Shown here: positions 1 to 10,618 of the stretch, in pieces
How the letters are laid out: every line of letters begins with the position of its first letter
Position numbering within the stretch: the stretch's first letter is position 1
NCBI GenBank assembly: GCA_963722495.1
Contig: CAVRND010000002.1
Location: forward strand, 36,152 to 100,151
DNA length: 64,000 nucleotides
Direction of reading: 5' to 3'
From: Hyphomicrobium_A sp963722495
Lineage (GTDB): Bacteria > Pseudomonadota > Alphaproteobacteria > Rhizobiales > Hyphomicrobiaceae
The notes under the pieces: generated by a model
Seen by the model: only the letters and a program-made list of their open reading frames with translations
Databases searched by the model: none
What the model was told of the DNA's origin: nothing
Position numbers and translations under genes: made by a program

Positions 1-948
1 TGGCGACGTCGCCCCGCTACGCGAAGCGCATCCGCGACGAGATCGCGCTGTTCGAGCAGCTGGGCGTCGAAGGCTACAAATGGCTGGACGCCGGCGAGCT
101 GGCCGATCGCGTCCGCTCGCCGACTTATCTCGGCGCATGCCTGGAGCCGGTGTGCGGCACCATCAACCCGCGCAAGTGGGTCGACGCGCTCGCCGGTCTC
201 GCGCTCGGAAAAGGCGTGCAGCTTTACGAGAAGACGCCCGTCGACGACGTGCGACGCCTGCGCGGCAAGTTCCGGCTGACGACGCCCGGCGGCACCGTCA
301 CGGCTGACAAAGTCGTCTTCGCCACCAACGGCTACTCGCACCTCATTCCCGGCATACGCGACAAGCAGATGCCGGCCTTCGCCTTCATCGTCGTCACCGA
401 GCCGCTGACGCCGGAGCAGCTTGCCGCGATCGGCTGGGCGGGCCGCGAGGGTATCGAGGACGGCCGCAACTTCATGCACTTCTACCGGCTGACGCCGGAC
501 AACCGCATCCTCATGGGCGGCGGCCCGGGCTTCGTGCCGTTCGGCGGGCGCATGGACCACGACGCCTATCCGGCCGCATGGCAGCATCTGGAAGAGTTCA
601 TCGGCACGACGTTCCCGGCCCTGCGCGGCATCCGCATCGACTATCGCTGGGGCGGCGGGTTTTCGGTCACGGCGAACTCGACCCCGCAGATCGGCACCAT
701 GCACGACGGCGCCGCGGTCTATTCCGTCGGCTGCACCGGACACGGGGTCGCCATGACGCACATGAACGGGCAGCATCATCCGCGATCTCGTGCTCGGCAG
801 AAAGACCGAGCTCAGCGAGCTGTGGTTCGTCAACCGCCGCTCCATGCCGCTGCCGCCCGAGCCGTTCCGCTCGCTCGGCGCCAAGGCGGTCACGGCCGGA
901 ATGGCGCTCGACGATTGGTGGTGCGATCGGGGAATGCCGCAGCCATGA
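1..948 (+). CDS. FAD-dependent amine/amino-acid oxidoreductase (DadA/PuuB-like), 5' partial, frameshifted
   Basis: The reading frame is open from base 3, so the N-terminus with the FAD-binding GxGxxG lies outside the window. The visible part has the second half of a DAO fold: VVFATNGYSHLIP (the loop closing the FAD site), a substrate domain, and a C-terminal YSVGCTGHGVAMTHMNG, the typical FAD-contacting end of glycine oxidase and gamma-glutamylputrescine oxidase relatives. The frame is lost near 767-769, where GGG appears to be GG plus one extra G. Removing it restores IIRDLVLGRKTELSELWFVN through to the TGA at 946-948. The stop overlaps the next ATG by four bases (ATGA), which suggests an operon. 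The exact substrate cannot be told. Confidence 0.8.
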
Positions 949-1822
949 GACCGATCAAGAAAATCGCCATGATCGGCGCCACCGGCATGCTCGGCATTCC
1001 GGTCGCCATCGCGCTGATGGAAGCCGGCTTCGAGGTGACGGCGTTGGCGCGCACCCCGGAGAGCGCCCGCCGCTCATTGCCGGCGGGCATCGCCATCGTG
1101 CAGGCCGACGTGCGCGACGAGGAGAGCTTGCGCCAGGGCCTGCGCGGACAGGATGGCGTTTACCTGAGCCTTGTCCGTTGCGCCCGGCCAGCGCAAGGGC
1201 GACTTCCATACCGAGGTGCAGGGGCTCGAGCACATCCTCGCCGCGGCGCGCGAAGCAAACGTCGCCCGCATCGCCTATCTGTCGGCGATGATCCACGATA
1301 CGCCGCCGAGCAACACCTGGTGGGTGCTCGACGTGTGGCGCCACGCGCTGGCGCGCATCAAGTCGTCGGGCATCCCCTACACGATCTTCTATCCGACCAA
1401 CTTCATGGAAACCTTGGCGCAGCGCCACAGCGCCGGTCGCCTGTTCGTGATGCTGGGGCGCGCCCGCCATCCCAACTACTGGATCGCCGGCAGCGACTTC
1501 GGGCGGCAGGTGGCGAAGTCGTTCGCGCTGCCGCAGGCCGCGAACCGCGAATACTACATCCAGGGACCGGAGCCCATGACCTACGACGGCGCTGCGGTGC
1601 GCTTTGCGAGCGCGCTGCGCAGATCGCCATTCGTCGTGCGCGTGCCCATCTGGATGGCGCGCATCGGCGGCGTGTTCTCGGATAGCCTCAACTTCAACGC
1701 CAACATCATGCACGCGGTGCTGAGCTATCCCGAGCAGTTCAAGGCCGCGGACACGTGGCAAGACCTCGGGCGCGCCGGAGACGACCATCGAGCAATTCGC
1801 GCTGCGGCAGGCGAAGACGTAA
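945..1822 (+). CDS. NmrA/SDR-type NAD(P)-binding protein, frameshifted twice
   Basis: Starts at the ATG overlapping the upstream stop. The N-terminus reads MRPIKKIAMIGATGMLGIPV, a Rossmann GxTGxxG nucleotide-binding loop of atypical (NmrA-like) short-chain dehydrogenases. The middle (AYLSAMIHDTPPSNTWW, GIPYTIFYPTNFMETL) matches NmrA/NAD(P)H-azoreductase-like sensors or isomerases. Two +1 errors break it: CTTG for CTG near 1170 and GGG for GG near 1768. With both removed the protein ends ...ETTIEQFALRQAKT at a TAA (1820-1822), 8 bases short of the convergent extensin-like gene. Without the second correction the frame runs over that gene. About 291 residues. The substrate is unknown. Confidence 0.75.
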
Positions 1823-1830
1823 GCGACCGA

Positions 1831-2541
1831 TCACTTGCAGCGCGTGAAGATACCGCGATCGAAATGCAGGTGGTCGCGGTGCGCCGCGTTGAACTCCGGT
1901 CCGATGGCCACCCGGAAATAGCGGCAGGCGCGCATGTGCGCCTCGCGCAGGAAGCGCCCTTCCGGGCTGTCGGCCTTGTAGTCCCTGCTGATGCTCATCT
2001 GCTTGCCGTTGGCGAGCCGGAAGCCGCCGATGTCGACGGCATTGGCCAGCGAATGCTGGCTGCGCATGTTCACCCACCGCTTGTTGCCGATGATGTTGCG
2101 GCAGGAATAGGTGCCCATGTCCTGCATCCACACGACGCGGCTGCCGAACATGGCGACGGCGAGCGGCTGCACGTCCTGCTCCACCCACAGCGCGAGCCCG
2201 GTGGCCGTTTCGCAGGTCAATTGCTCGAGCCCGATCTCGGCGCCGCCGACCTGGCTGATGCGCACCGCGTTCGTCCAGCCGCAGCCGTTGGGCTGCACCA
2301 TGTCTGGGATAGGCGATGCAACGATGTGCGGGGCACGCAGCACGGCGCGGCACAGCGCGGGATCGTTGCGCATGGCGGCGAGGCGCGGGTCGATGAACCA
2401 GGTGGGCGGATCGTCGAGCGAGATCGGGGCGAACGGTGAGTAGCGCTGCGGTACCAAGCCGAACCAGAACGCAGCGAAGACCACCGCGACCAGCAGCAGG
2501 GCAAGCAGGGCGCGCAGAAAGTTCCGGCCGGCTCGGCGCAT
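1831..2541 (-). CDS. Extensin-like C-terminal domain protein
   Basis: 236 residues. An N-terminal signal anchor (FLRALLALLLVAVVFAAFWFGL) is followed by a periplasmic domain with the marks of the extensin-like C-terminal family (PF06904): GCGWTNAVRISQ, LTCETATGLALWVEQDVQPLA, QHSLANAVDIGGFRLANG and HRDHLHFDRG. This family is common in Hyphomicrobiales and is related to D-Ala-D-Ala carboxypeptidase/VanY-like folds through conserved His/Asp residues (HSLANAVDI and DHLHFD), so a murein-related role is plausible but inferred. Convergent with the NmrA-like gene; the long stretch upstream is non-coding. Confidence 0.82.
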   Translation of the reverse strand: MRRAGRNFLRALLALLLVAVVFAAFWFGLVPQRYSPFAPISLDDPPTWFIDPRLAAMRNDPALCRAVLRAPHIVASPIPDMVQPNGCGWTNAVRISQVGGAEIGLEQLTCETATGLALWVEQDVQPLAVAMFGSRVVWMQDMGTYSCRNIIGNKRWVNMRSQHSLANAVDIGGFRLANGKQMSISRDYKADSPEGRFLREAHMRACRYFRVAIGPEFNAAHRDHLHFDRGIFTRCK

Positions 2542-2859
2542 GGGATGGTTCCGAAAGCTGTTCTGCCCTCAGTATAGGTTCGCCGTTGGCGCGCCAAGCG
2601 CGCGCCATGGTGCATGTCCGACGAATTGTGCGCACCGTGGCGGCGCCGTCACCTCGGACATGCGCCGAATTATCCCTGCCGGCACAGCCTCGCATAAAAT
2701 CCCGCCAGCCCATTTCGAAGGCCGGGGTGCAGACGTGCGCTGACGGAACTGCAGGAGATGGGCCGGCGCAAGGCAGCCGGGGCCGTAAGCGTAGCCCCAT
2801 GATCCTCTGTCGCTGTGCTGGAAGCACGCCTTCGGCATGACCGCGAAAATGCCAGTGGG

Positions 2860-2910
2860 CCCCGGACGTCCATGCGAAGCATGGCTCCGCCATGACGATG
2901 CCATCCGGGG
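2860..2910. repeat. Nested palindromic intergenic element
   Basis: Inside the roughly 500-bp gap (2542-3047) between two minus-strand genes. An outer 7-bp inverted repeat (CCCCGGA at 2860-2866, TCCGGGG at 2904-2910) encloses a perfect 6-bp hairpin (CCATGC at 2870-2875, GAA loop, GCATGG at 2879-2884). No T tract follows, so it is not a convincing intrinsic terminator. It could be a REP-like repeat or a structured RNA. No second copy was seen in this window. The rest of the gap shows no gene I can support. Confidence 0.4.
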
Positions 2911-3047
2911 AAGGCGGTTGGTCGGCGCTTGCGCCTGGGTGGGGCGGCGATGGCCGCATCCAACCAAACAAATATGAGGGCCAGGACCGCCCCGCTCCCC
3001 GTGCATCGCTCCGGGCTCGCCGCCGCGGAGGCGTTTGCGCGTGCTGA

Positions 3048-3236
3048 CTAGAAATCCGAGGCGATGCCGGCTTTCTCCCAATCGCCGTAGCGGATTGGAT
3101 CGGGTCCATCGCGGCCGCCGACCTCGGCCGCGGTGCCGCCGGCTTTCGCCTTCTCGGCCTTGCGTCGCGCCTCCGCTTCGGCGAGCGCGCGCTCTGCGGC
3201 AGGCGAAACACGACGATTTTTCGGCTCAACGTTCAT
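3048..3236 (-). CDS. DUF1674 protein, SDHAF4-like succinate dehydrogenase assembly factor
   Basis: 62 residues. The N-terminal half is a charged helix rich in Ala, Glu and Lys. The C-terminus ends GRDGPDPIRYGDWEKAGIASDF, the conserved block of DUF1674 (PF07896), which includes mitochondrial Sdh8/SDHAF4. That factor binds flavinylated SdhA before assembly of complex II. In Hyphomicrobiales the gene commonly sits beside htpX and rsmB, as here, rather than with sdhCDAB. Divergent from htpX with about 80 bases between starts, which should carry both promoters. Confidence 0.85.
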   Translation of the reverse strand: MNVEPKNRRVSPAAERALAEAEARRKAEKAKAGGTAAEVGGRDGPDPIRYGDWEKAGIASDF

Positions 3237-3317
3237 CGCAGATCAAGACTGGTTGTTGCAAAGTGTTACCTCCATATACCATTCCTCGGTTGCCTCTAGG
3301 CGGAGCTGCGACAAATC

Positions 3318-4298
3318 ATGAATTACGTCAAAACAGCCATGTTGCTCGCGGTCCTGACCGCGATTTTCGTGGCGTTGGGCGGCCTGGTGGGCGGCGGCAC
3401 GGGCATGGTCGTTGCCTTCATCGTCGCCATGGGCATGAACTTCTTCAGCTATTGGAACTCCGACAAGATGGTGCTGCGCATGTACGGCGCGCGCGAGGTC
3501 GATGCGACCTCGGCACCCGAATACTATGGCGTCGTGCGCGATCTGGCGCAGCGGGCCGGGCTGCCGATGCCGCGCGTCTACATCATGGACAGCCCGCAGC
3601 CCAACGCGTTCGCCACCGGGCGCAATCCTTCGCACGCGGCCGTATGCGCCTCGACGGGCCTCCTGCAGGCGCTGAACCGTGACGAGATCGCCGGCGTCAT
3701 GGCGCACGAGTTGGCGCACATCAAGAACCACGACACGCTGACCATGACGATCGCCGCGGCCATCGGCGGCGCCATCTCCATGCTGGCGCAGTACATGCAG
3801 TTCGGCATGATGTTCGGCGGCGGCGGCGGGCAAGATAACCGCGGTGGCGGCGCCATGGGTATGGTCGGCTCGCTGCTGGCGATCCTGGTCGCACCACTTG
3901 CCGCCATGCTGGTGCAGATGGCCATCAGCCGCTCGCGTGAATATGGCGCCGACCGCATGGGCGCTGAGATCAGCGGGCGGCCGCTGTGGCTTGCCTCGGC
4001 GCTGGCCAAGATCCAGAACTACGCGCAACGAATTCCCAACGAGGAGGCCGAGGCCGCTCCGGCCACCGCGCACATGTTCATCATCAATCCCTTGTCCGGC
4101 CAGGGCATGGACAACCTGTTCTCCACGCATCCCAACACCGAGAACCGCATTGCCGCGCTCGATGCGCTGGCGCGCGAGATGGGCCAGACCGTCGGTCCGC
4201 AGAGTGGCGGCGTTGGCGATGTGCCCGGTTCGGATCCCGGTCCCTGGTCGCAGCAGGCGCCGCGCTCGCGCGACGCCGGCGGCCCGTGGGGCGCATAG
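3318..4298 (+). CDS. htpX: HtpX-type membrane zinc metalloprotease
   Basis: 326 residues, an M48B family protease that degrades misfolded inner-membrane proteins. Two N-terminal membrane segments (LLAVLTAIFVALGGLVGG; MVVAFIVAMGMNFFSYW) precede the zinc site HELAH at residues 130-134; the third ligand is E208 in SREYGADR. Two further hydrophobic stretches flank a Gly-rich loop. The family motif NPLSG...FSTHPNTENRI is present at the C-terminus. The last ~40 residues are a disordered Gly/Pro/Ser tail. The gene stops 3 bases before the GTG of rsmB, so the two are probably co-transcribed. Confidence 0.95.
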   Translation: MNYVKTAMLLAVLTAIFVALGGLVGGGTGMVVAFIVAMGMNFFSYWNSDKMVLRMYGAREVDATSAPEYYGVVRDLAQRAGLPMPRVYIMDSPQPNAFATGRNPSHAAVCASTGLLQALNRDEIAGVMAHELAHIKNHDTLTMTIAAAIGGAISMLAQYMQFGMMFGGGGGQDNRGGGAMGMVGSLLAILVAPLAAMLVQMAISRSREYGADRMGAEISGRPLWLASALAKIQNYAQRIPNEEAEAAPATAHMFIINPLSGQGMDNLFSTHPNTENRIAALDALAREMGQTVGPQSGGVGDVPGSDPGPWSQQAPRSRDAGGPWGA

Positions 4299-4301
4299 CA
4301 G

Positions 4302-5696
4302 GTGGTAAAGCCCGACACGCGCTCATCCCATAAGTCATCGCGCGCACCACGCACCGACACGAAACCTGCAGCTGTTGTCGTCGCTCCGCCGCCGCCCGGC
4401 CTGCCGGCTCGCGAGGCGGCCGTGCGGCTGCTGATGGCCGTGCTGGCCGAGGGGCACTCCTTCGACGGCGCGGTCGTGAAGGAGCTCAAGGGCACGGCGC
4501 TCGAGCCGCGCGACCGGGCGCTGGCGCGAATGATCGCCGCCACCGTGCTGCGCCGCCTCGGCGAGCTGGAAGCGGTTTTGAACGGCTACCTCGAGAAGCC
4601 GCTGCCGAAGCAGAAGGGCGCGCTGTGGCCAATCCTGCTCTCCGGCGCCGCGCAGCTCCTGTTTCTGGAGACGCCGCCGCATGCCGCCGTCGGTCTCGCC
4701 GTCGATCAGGCGCGGCGCGACCGCTACGCAGCGCGCTACGACAAGCTCGTCAACGCACTGCTGCGACGCGTTTCGCGCGAGGGCGCCGCTGCGCTGCAAG
4801 CGCTTGACGGCGTGGCGCTAAACATTCCGGCCTGGCTTTTCCAGAGATGGACGCAAGCCTACGGCGCCGAGGAAGCGCGACGCATCGCGGCCGCTTCGCT
4901 CGCCGAGGCGGCGCTCGACATCAGCGTCAAGGATGCGCCCGAGACGTGGGCCGAGCGACTGGGCGGGCAGGTGCTGCCGACGGGATCGGTGCGCCTCGCC
5001 GCCGGCGGCCGTATCGAGGATCTGGCCGGCTATAGCGACGGCGCGTGGTGGGTGCAGGACGCGGCGGCGGCATTACCGGCGCGGTTGCTGGGCGCCGTCA
5101 AGGGCAAGTCCGTCGTCGATCTGTGCGCGGCGCCGGGGGGCAAGACGGCGCAGCTCGCGGCAGCCGGTGCCGAGGTCACAGCTGTCGATCTTTCCAGTGG
5201 GCGCCTCAAGCGGCTGAGCAGCAATCTCGAGCGCCTTCACCTCAAGGCGGAGCTCGTCGAGGCCGATGCTGGGAAATGGGCGCCGGGCCGCACGTTCGAC
5301 GCGGTGCTGCTCGATGCACCGTGCACGTCGACCGGAACGATCCGCCGTCACCCGGACATTCTGCGCTTGAAGCGATCGGATGACTTAGCTGCACTGGTGG
5401 ATGTGCAGGCGGCGCTGCTCGACAACGCGGCCCGTCTCGTCGCGCCGGGTGGTACGCTGCTCTATTGCACGTGCTCGCTCGAGCCGCAGGAGGGCCAAGC
5501 GCAGGTCGAGCGGTTCCTGTCGCTCAACCCGGCGTTTTCGCGCGCGCCGATCGTCGCCGGAGAATGTGGAATCGCCGCCGAGTGGCTGACCCCCGAGGGC
5601 GATCTGCGCACGTTGCCCCACCACCTCCCCAACGAGCGGCCCGAGCTGTCGGGAATGGACGGCTTTTTCGCTGCTCGGCTTGTCCGCCGCGACTGA
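4302..5696 (+). CDS. rsmB: RsmB/NOL1/NOP2/Sun family rRNA (cytosine-C5) methyltransferase
   Basis: 464 residues with a GTG start 3 bases after htpX. A NusB-like RNA-binding domain (AAVRLLMAVLAEGHSFDGAV..., about residues 30-165) is followed by the SAM-dependent domain: motif I VDLCAAPGGKTAQLAAAG, motif IV DAVLLDAPCTSTGTIRRHPD with Cys about 341, and motif VI LLYCTCSLEPQEG with the catalytic Cys about 391. This matches 16S rRNA m5C967 methyltransferase. The basic N-terminal extension of ~30 residues is typical of rhizobial homologues. Intact, no frameshift. Confidence 0.92.
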   Translation: MVKPDTRSSHKSSRAPRTDTKPAAVVVAPPPPGLPAREAAVRLLMAVLAEGHSFDGAVVKELKGTALEPRDRALARMIAATVLRRLGELEAVLNGYLEKPLPKQKGALWPILLSGAAQLLFLETPPHAAVGLAVDQARRDRYAARYDKLVNALLRRVSREGAAALQALDGVALNIPAWLFQRWTQAYGAEEARRIAAASLAEAALDISVKDAPETWAERLGGQVLPTGSVRLAAGGRIEDLAGYSDGAWWVQDAAAALPARLLGAVKGKSVVDLCAAPGGKTAQLAAAGAEVTAVDLSSGRLKRLSSNLERLHLKAELVEADAGKWAPGRTFDAVLLDAPCTSTGTIRRHPDILRLKRSDDLAALVDVQAALLDNAARLVAPGGTLLYCTCSLEPQEGQAQVERFLSLNPAFSRAPIVAGECGIAAEWLTPEGDLRTLPHHLPNERPELSGMDGFFAARLVRRD

Positions 5697-5816
5697 TTCG
5701 CCGCACATTCCGGCCCGTGTTCGATCTGCACACAGGCGCGGGCCTCCGACGCCTTGTCTTGGCCCGTCGGCGGGGGTAGTCCGGACCAATGGCGCAAGGG
5801 CGTCGAGGGGCTCCTC

Positions 5817-7532
5817 ATGGCGGAACTGACGCTGAAGGAACGGTTGCGCAAGGCGGCGCGCACGGTTGACGAGCCCGGCAAACGGTCGACGTTCGTCGGC
5901 GTGCTCGCGGGCCCACTGCGGCGCTGGGTCGAGCCGGCGACCCCGGTTGATCACCTGCTCATCGTCCCGCCGGATTTACGCACTGCCGACCCGAGTTTCT
6001 GGAACGAGATGGAGTACGGCCAATTCGGGCTGGCCGGGAGCATCGCCTTTTTGCGCGGCAACTCGCCCTTCGTTATCGAGCCGCCGAGCGCTGCCTGGGC
6101 GCGCGAGTTGCACGGCTTCGGCTGGCTGCGCAATCTCGATGCGGCGGGCAGCGATGCGGCGCGCGAGACCGGCAGACGGCTGGCGCTCGAGTGGACCGTA
6201 CGCTTTGGTGCCGACCGTGGCGTCGCCTCCGAACCGGCCGTTGCCGCGCGCCGGCTCATTTCCTGGCTGTCGCACGCCAACCTATTGCTTGAGGACGCCG
6301 ACAAGGAATCCTACGGCGCCATCACCCATAGCCTCGGACGCCAGTTGGCGCACCTATCCGCCTCGTGGCGCGATGCGCCCGCCGGATATCCGCGGCTGCT
6401 GTCGCTGATGGCCCTGGCTTTCGCGGCGCTGTCCCTCGCGGGGCATGACCGGCAGATCAAGGATATCGAGGCCGACCTCGCCTCCGAACTCGCCTGGCAG
6501 GTGCTCGATGACGGCGGACACGTCACGCGCAATTCGGCGCTGCTTGTCGAGCTGTTGCTCGATCTGCTGCCGCTCAGCCAATGTTTTACGGCGCGCGACC
6601 GCACGTTCCCCAAGCAGCTTGGCGAGGCGCTGGAGCACATGCTGCCGATGCTGCGCTACCTGCGGCTCGGCGACGGTATGGTCGCACGCTTCAACGGCGT
6701 AGGCGGCGCTCCTGCCGCCGGCCTCGCCACGGTGCTCGCTTATGACGACGGCTCGCTGCCGCCGCTGGCCGAGGCGCGCGCGTCGAACTACGCACGGCTG
6801 GAGCGTGGCAGCGCCGTCATCATCGTCGATGTTGGACGCCCGCCGACGTTGGCGTTTTCAGCCACCGCGCAAGCCGGCTGCCTGTCATTCGAAATGAGTG
6901 CCGGTCGGCAACTATTGTTCGTCAACGGCGGCGTGCCGACTGCGGCCTCCGGCGACTGGACCGCGGTCGCACGCGCCACGGCGAGCCACAACACGTTGAC
7001 CCTGGCGGAGAAGTCCTCCGCGCGTCTGATCGCGCACCGCAAGCTCGAAGCCCTGATGGGCGCGCCGCCGATCCGCTATCCCGATCGCGTCGACTGGCAA
7101 ACCCACGAGGTCGAGGGCGCGGCGGTCGTCGAGGCCAGCCATGACGGGTATCACCGGCGCTACGAGCTGATACACAGCCGGCGGCTGCAGTTGGCCGCCG
7201 ACGGCCTGCGGCTCGAGGGGCGTGACCGGATCGACGGCCTGAGCACCAAGATCCGCCTGCGTACCGATCTGCCGTTCGCCATCCATTTTCATCTGCTGCC
7301 CGGCGTTAGCTGCGCGTTGGGTGCTGCGCCGAACGAAGCGATCATCACCCTTGCCGACGGCCAGCGCTGGGTGTTTACCGCACAGGGTGCTGCTGTCTCG
7401 ATCGAGGAGAGCGCCTACTTCGCTGAAAGCGCCGGTCCGCGCGGCGCCTCGCAGATCGTGCTACGCGGCGTCACCTACGGCGAAACGGAAGTCAATTGGG
7501 TCGCCGCGTTCATGGCCGAGGAAAAGACCTAG
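5817..7532 (+). CDS. Heparinase II/III family protein
   Basis: About 571 residues from the ATG at 5817 (MAELTLKERL). A TTG lies 63 bases upstream in frame, but the ATG fits the family better. An alpha-helical toroid N-terminal half (to about residue 290) is followed by a beta-rich heparinase II/III C-terminal domain holding the hallmark ATASHNTLTL. No signal peptide is evident, and the enzyme sits between rsmB and purH as in many Hyphomicrobiales. Its substrate there is unknown; an acidic cell-surface polysaccharide is a guess. Its stop abuts the purH start directly. Confidence 0.87.
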   Translation: MAELTLKERLRKAARTVDEPGKRSTFVGVLAGPLRRWVEPATPVDHLLIVPPDLRTADPSFWNEMEYGQFGLAGSIAFLRGNSPFVIEPPSAAWARELHGFGWLRNLDAAGSDAARETGRRLALEWTVRFGADRGVASEPAVAARRLISWLSHANLLLEDADKESYGAITHSLGRQLAHLSASWRDAPAGYPRLLSLMALAFAALSLAGHDRQIKDIEADLASELAWQVLDDGGHVTRNSALLVELLLDLLPLSQCFTARDRTFPKQLGEALEHMLPMLRYLRLGDGMVARFNGVGGAPAAGLATVLAYDDGSLPPLAEARASNYARLERGSAVIIVDVGRPPTLAFSATAQAGCLSFEMSAGRQLLFVNGGVPTAASGDWTAVARATASHNTLTLAEKSSARLIAHRKLEALMGAPPIRYPDRVDWQTHEVEGAAVVEASHDGYHRRYELIHSRRLQLAADGLRLEGRDRIDGLSTKIRLRTDLPFAIHFHLLPGVSCALGAAPNEAIITLADGQRWVFTAQGAAVSIEESAYFAESAGPRGASQIVLRGVTYGETEVNWVAAFMAEEKT

Positions 7533-9122
<1,590 letters not shown>

Positions 9123-9124
9123 GC

Positions 9125-9634
9125 ATGGCTGACGACGGCGCCGTCCGACTGCGCCCGGCGCGTCGCACCGACTGGGACCTGATCCGCGGCTGGCTGGCCC
9201 GCGACGACATCGAGGCCTGGTGGGGCCCGCGGTCGGCCACGGAAGCCGAGGTCAACATCGCGCTCAATTCCGAGCACGCGCTGTGCCGCATCATCGAGGC
9301 GGGCGGCGCACCGGTCGGCTACGCCCACGCGGTGGATGCGACGATGTGGGGCGAGGAGCTGCCCCAGGATCTGGAGCCCGGCACCTGGGACCTCGACCTC
9401 TTCATCGCCTCCGAAGAGCATCGCGGCAAAGGCGTCGGACAGGCGGCGCTGGCGCTACTCAAGGACGAGGTGTTCGGCACCACGTTCGCGGTGGCGGTCT
9501 GCGTCTTTCCATCGGTGAAAAACGAGCGCGCCGTAAGGGCTTACGAGAAGGCCGGGTTCCGCTGGAAGCGCATCTGGAACGACCCGCACATGGGGCCGTC
9601 CTGGTTCATGGTCGCCGAGCGCCCGCGGCGCTAG
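9125..9634 (+). CDS. GNAT acetyltransferase, AAC(6')-like
   Basis: 169 residues, starting 2 bases after the purH stop. The fold opens with VRLRPARRTDWDLIRGWL and has DIEAWWGP near residue 30, a motif of the AAC(6')-Ib/RimJ-like branch (Acetyltransf_8). The acetyl-CoA loop is EEHRGKGVGQAAL (Q/RxxGxG/A), followed by NERAVRAYEKAGF. Chromosomal members of this branch are widespread in soil bacteria and rarely proven to act on aminoglycosides. Substrate not assigned. Confidence 0.8.
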   Translation: MADDGAVRLRPARRTDWDLIRGWLARDDIEAWWGPRSATEAEVNIALNSEHALCRIIEAGGAPVGYAHAVDATMWGEELPQDLEPGTWDLDLFIASEEHRGKGVGQAALALLKDEVFGTTFAVAVCVFPSVKNERAVRAYEKAGFRWKRIWNDPHMGPSWFMVAERPRR

Positions 9635-9723
9635 CCCGCCATGCCGCACAGCACTTTATTGTCGATTTGGCCCAAAGGTTCTAAGATAGCCGTTCGATAG
9701 TCTTGAGTTGGGGGACATCCGCT

Positions 9724-9987
9724 GTGAACACCGTCGTCCGTGCAATTATCTTCATCGTCATTCTGGCCGCCATCGTGGCCGGGGTGGTCTACGTCTACAC
9801 GCCGTTGCCCGAGAAGGCTGCGGCACCCGCTGCGGTCGAGGCTCCGGCCGCTCCGCCTGCCGCCGAACCCGCGCCTGCTCCAGCCGCTCCGCCGGCTGCC
9901 GAGCCTGCTCCGGCGCCTCCGGCTGCTGAGCCGATGGCCCCTCCGGCAGAGACGCCGCCGGCCACGCCGCCTGCTCCGTCTCCGTGA
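9724..9987 (+). CDS. Small membrane-anchored Ala/Pro-rich repeat protein
   Basis: About 87 residues from GTG 9724, which sits about 10 bases after the purine run GTTGGGGGAC; an in-frame TTG at 9703 is less likely. One N-terminal helix (VVRAIIFIVILAAIVAGVVYVY) anchors a low-complexity tail of Ala, Pro and Glu with repeated PAAEPAPAP units. The tail is probably an extended periplasmic spacer, like the proline-rich part of TonB or envelope-spanning anchors. No domain recognised. It ends 12 bases from the convergent LEA-like gene. Confidence 0.6.
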   Translation: MNTVVRAIIFIVILAAIVAGVVYVYTPLPEKAAAPAAVEAPAAPPAAEPAPAPAAPPAAEPAPAPPAAEPMAPPAETPPATPPAPSP

Positions 9988-9999
9988 GCAGCTAAATAG

Positions 10000-10533
10000 T
10001 TAGTGCCACTTCCGTGGATCTGGCTGGGGCTCGTGCATATCGCGCGGGCCCCTTTCGTTTGGCGTGGTGCTGTTAGGGGCGGGTGGGGCTTCCGTCGACT
10101 TCGTGGAGCCTTTGCCGAGTTCGGCGGCGGCGTCCTTGGCCTTGTCGAACACTTCCGACGTCGCCTGCTTGGCCTTGTCGAGCACCTCGCGCGCTGCCTC
10201 GGCTGCCTTGTCGAGGAGCTTGGTCGCGTCGTGCGCCTGATCGAGGGCCTCCTCGCTCGCCTTCTTGCCGTCCTCGAGCTTGGCGCCCGTATTCTCCTTG
10301 GCCTTGTCGATCGCGTCGAGGATCGCCTGCTTGGCGGCTTCGATAGCGGCGTTGGTCGCATCCTTGGCGTCGTCGATGACTTCGCCGGCAGAGCGTGGCG
10401 GCGGCGCGGGCGGCTGAGTGAGATCAGGCGTTTCGGCGCGCGGAGGATCGACGACTGCCGTCTCCTTCTCGGCGGCCAAGACAGTGGCGGGCATTAGCAT
10501 TGAGACGGCGAGCAGGGGGAGTATGCGCTTCAT
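10000..10533 (-). CDS. Secreted LEA/apolipoprotein-like amphipathic-helix protein
   Basis: 177 residues. A Sec signal peptide (MKRILPLLAVSMLMPATVLA, cleavage after A-L-A) and a Pro-rich linker precede about 90 residues of repeating Ala/Lys/Asp/Glu segments (AIDKAKENTGAKLEDG, LLDKAAEAAREVLDKAKQA, FDKAKDAAAEL) with near 11-residue periodicity. This is the signature of group 3 LEA proteins and apolipoprotein A-type helices. The C-terminus is Pro-rich and polar. A role in envelope or desiccation protection is inference only. The opposite strand is also open here, which is a composition shadow. Confidence 0.68.
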   Translation of the reverse strand: MKRILPLLAVSMLMPATVLAAEKETAVVDPPRAETPDLTQPPAPPPRSAGEVIDDAKDATNAAIEAAKQAILDAIDKAKENTGAKLEDGKKASEEALDQAHDATKLLDKAAEAAREVLDKAKQATSEVFDKAKDAAAELGKGSTKSTEAPPAPNSTTPNERGPRDMHEPQPDPRKWH

Positions 10534-10618
10534 CGGAAATCACTCCTTTCGTGACCCGAGCAGAACAACGGCTGCCGAAAGCCTACGCCGAAACATGGGA
10601 AGGCGCAGCCCTCGCGGA

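Noticed and set aside
3243..4130. 295-codon minus-strand frame opposite htpX
   Set aside because: High-GC antisense shadow; His/Arg/Asp-rich with no recognisable domain.
9125..9634. Aminoglycoside-resistance gene
   Set aside because: It resembles AAC(6') at fold level only; chromosomal position after purH suggests an intrinsic GNAT, so resistance is not claimed.
10003..10497. 164-codon plus-strand frame opposite the LEA-like gene
   Set aside because: The mirror of Ala/Lys/Asp repeats gives a Leu/Arg/Gly repeat; the minus-strand product has a proper signal peptide.
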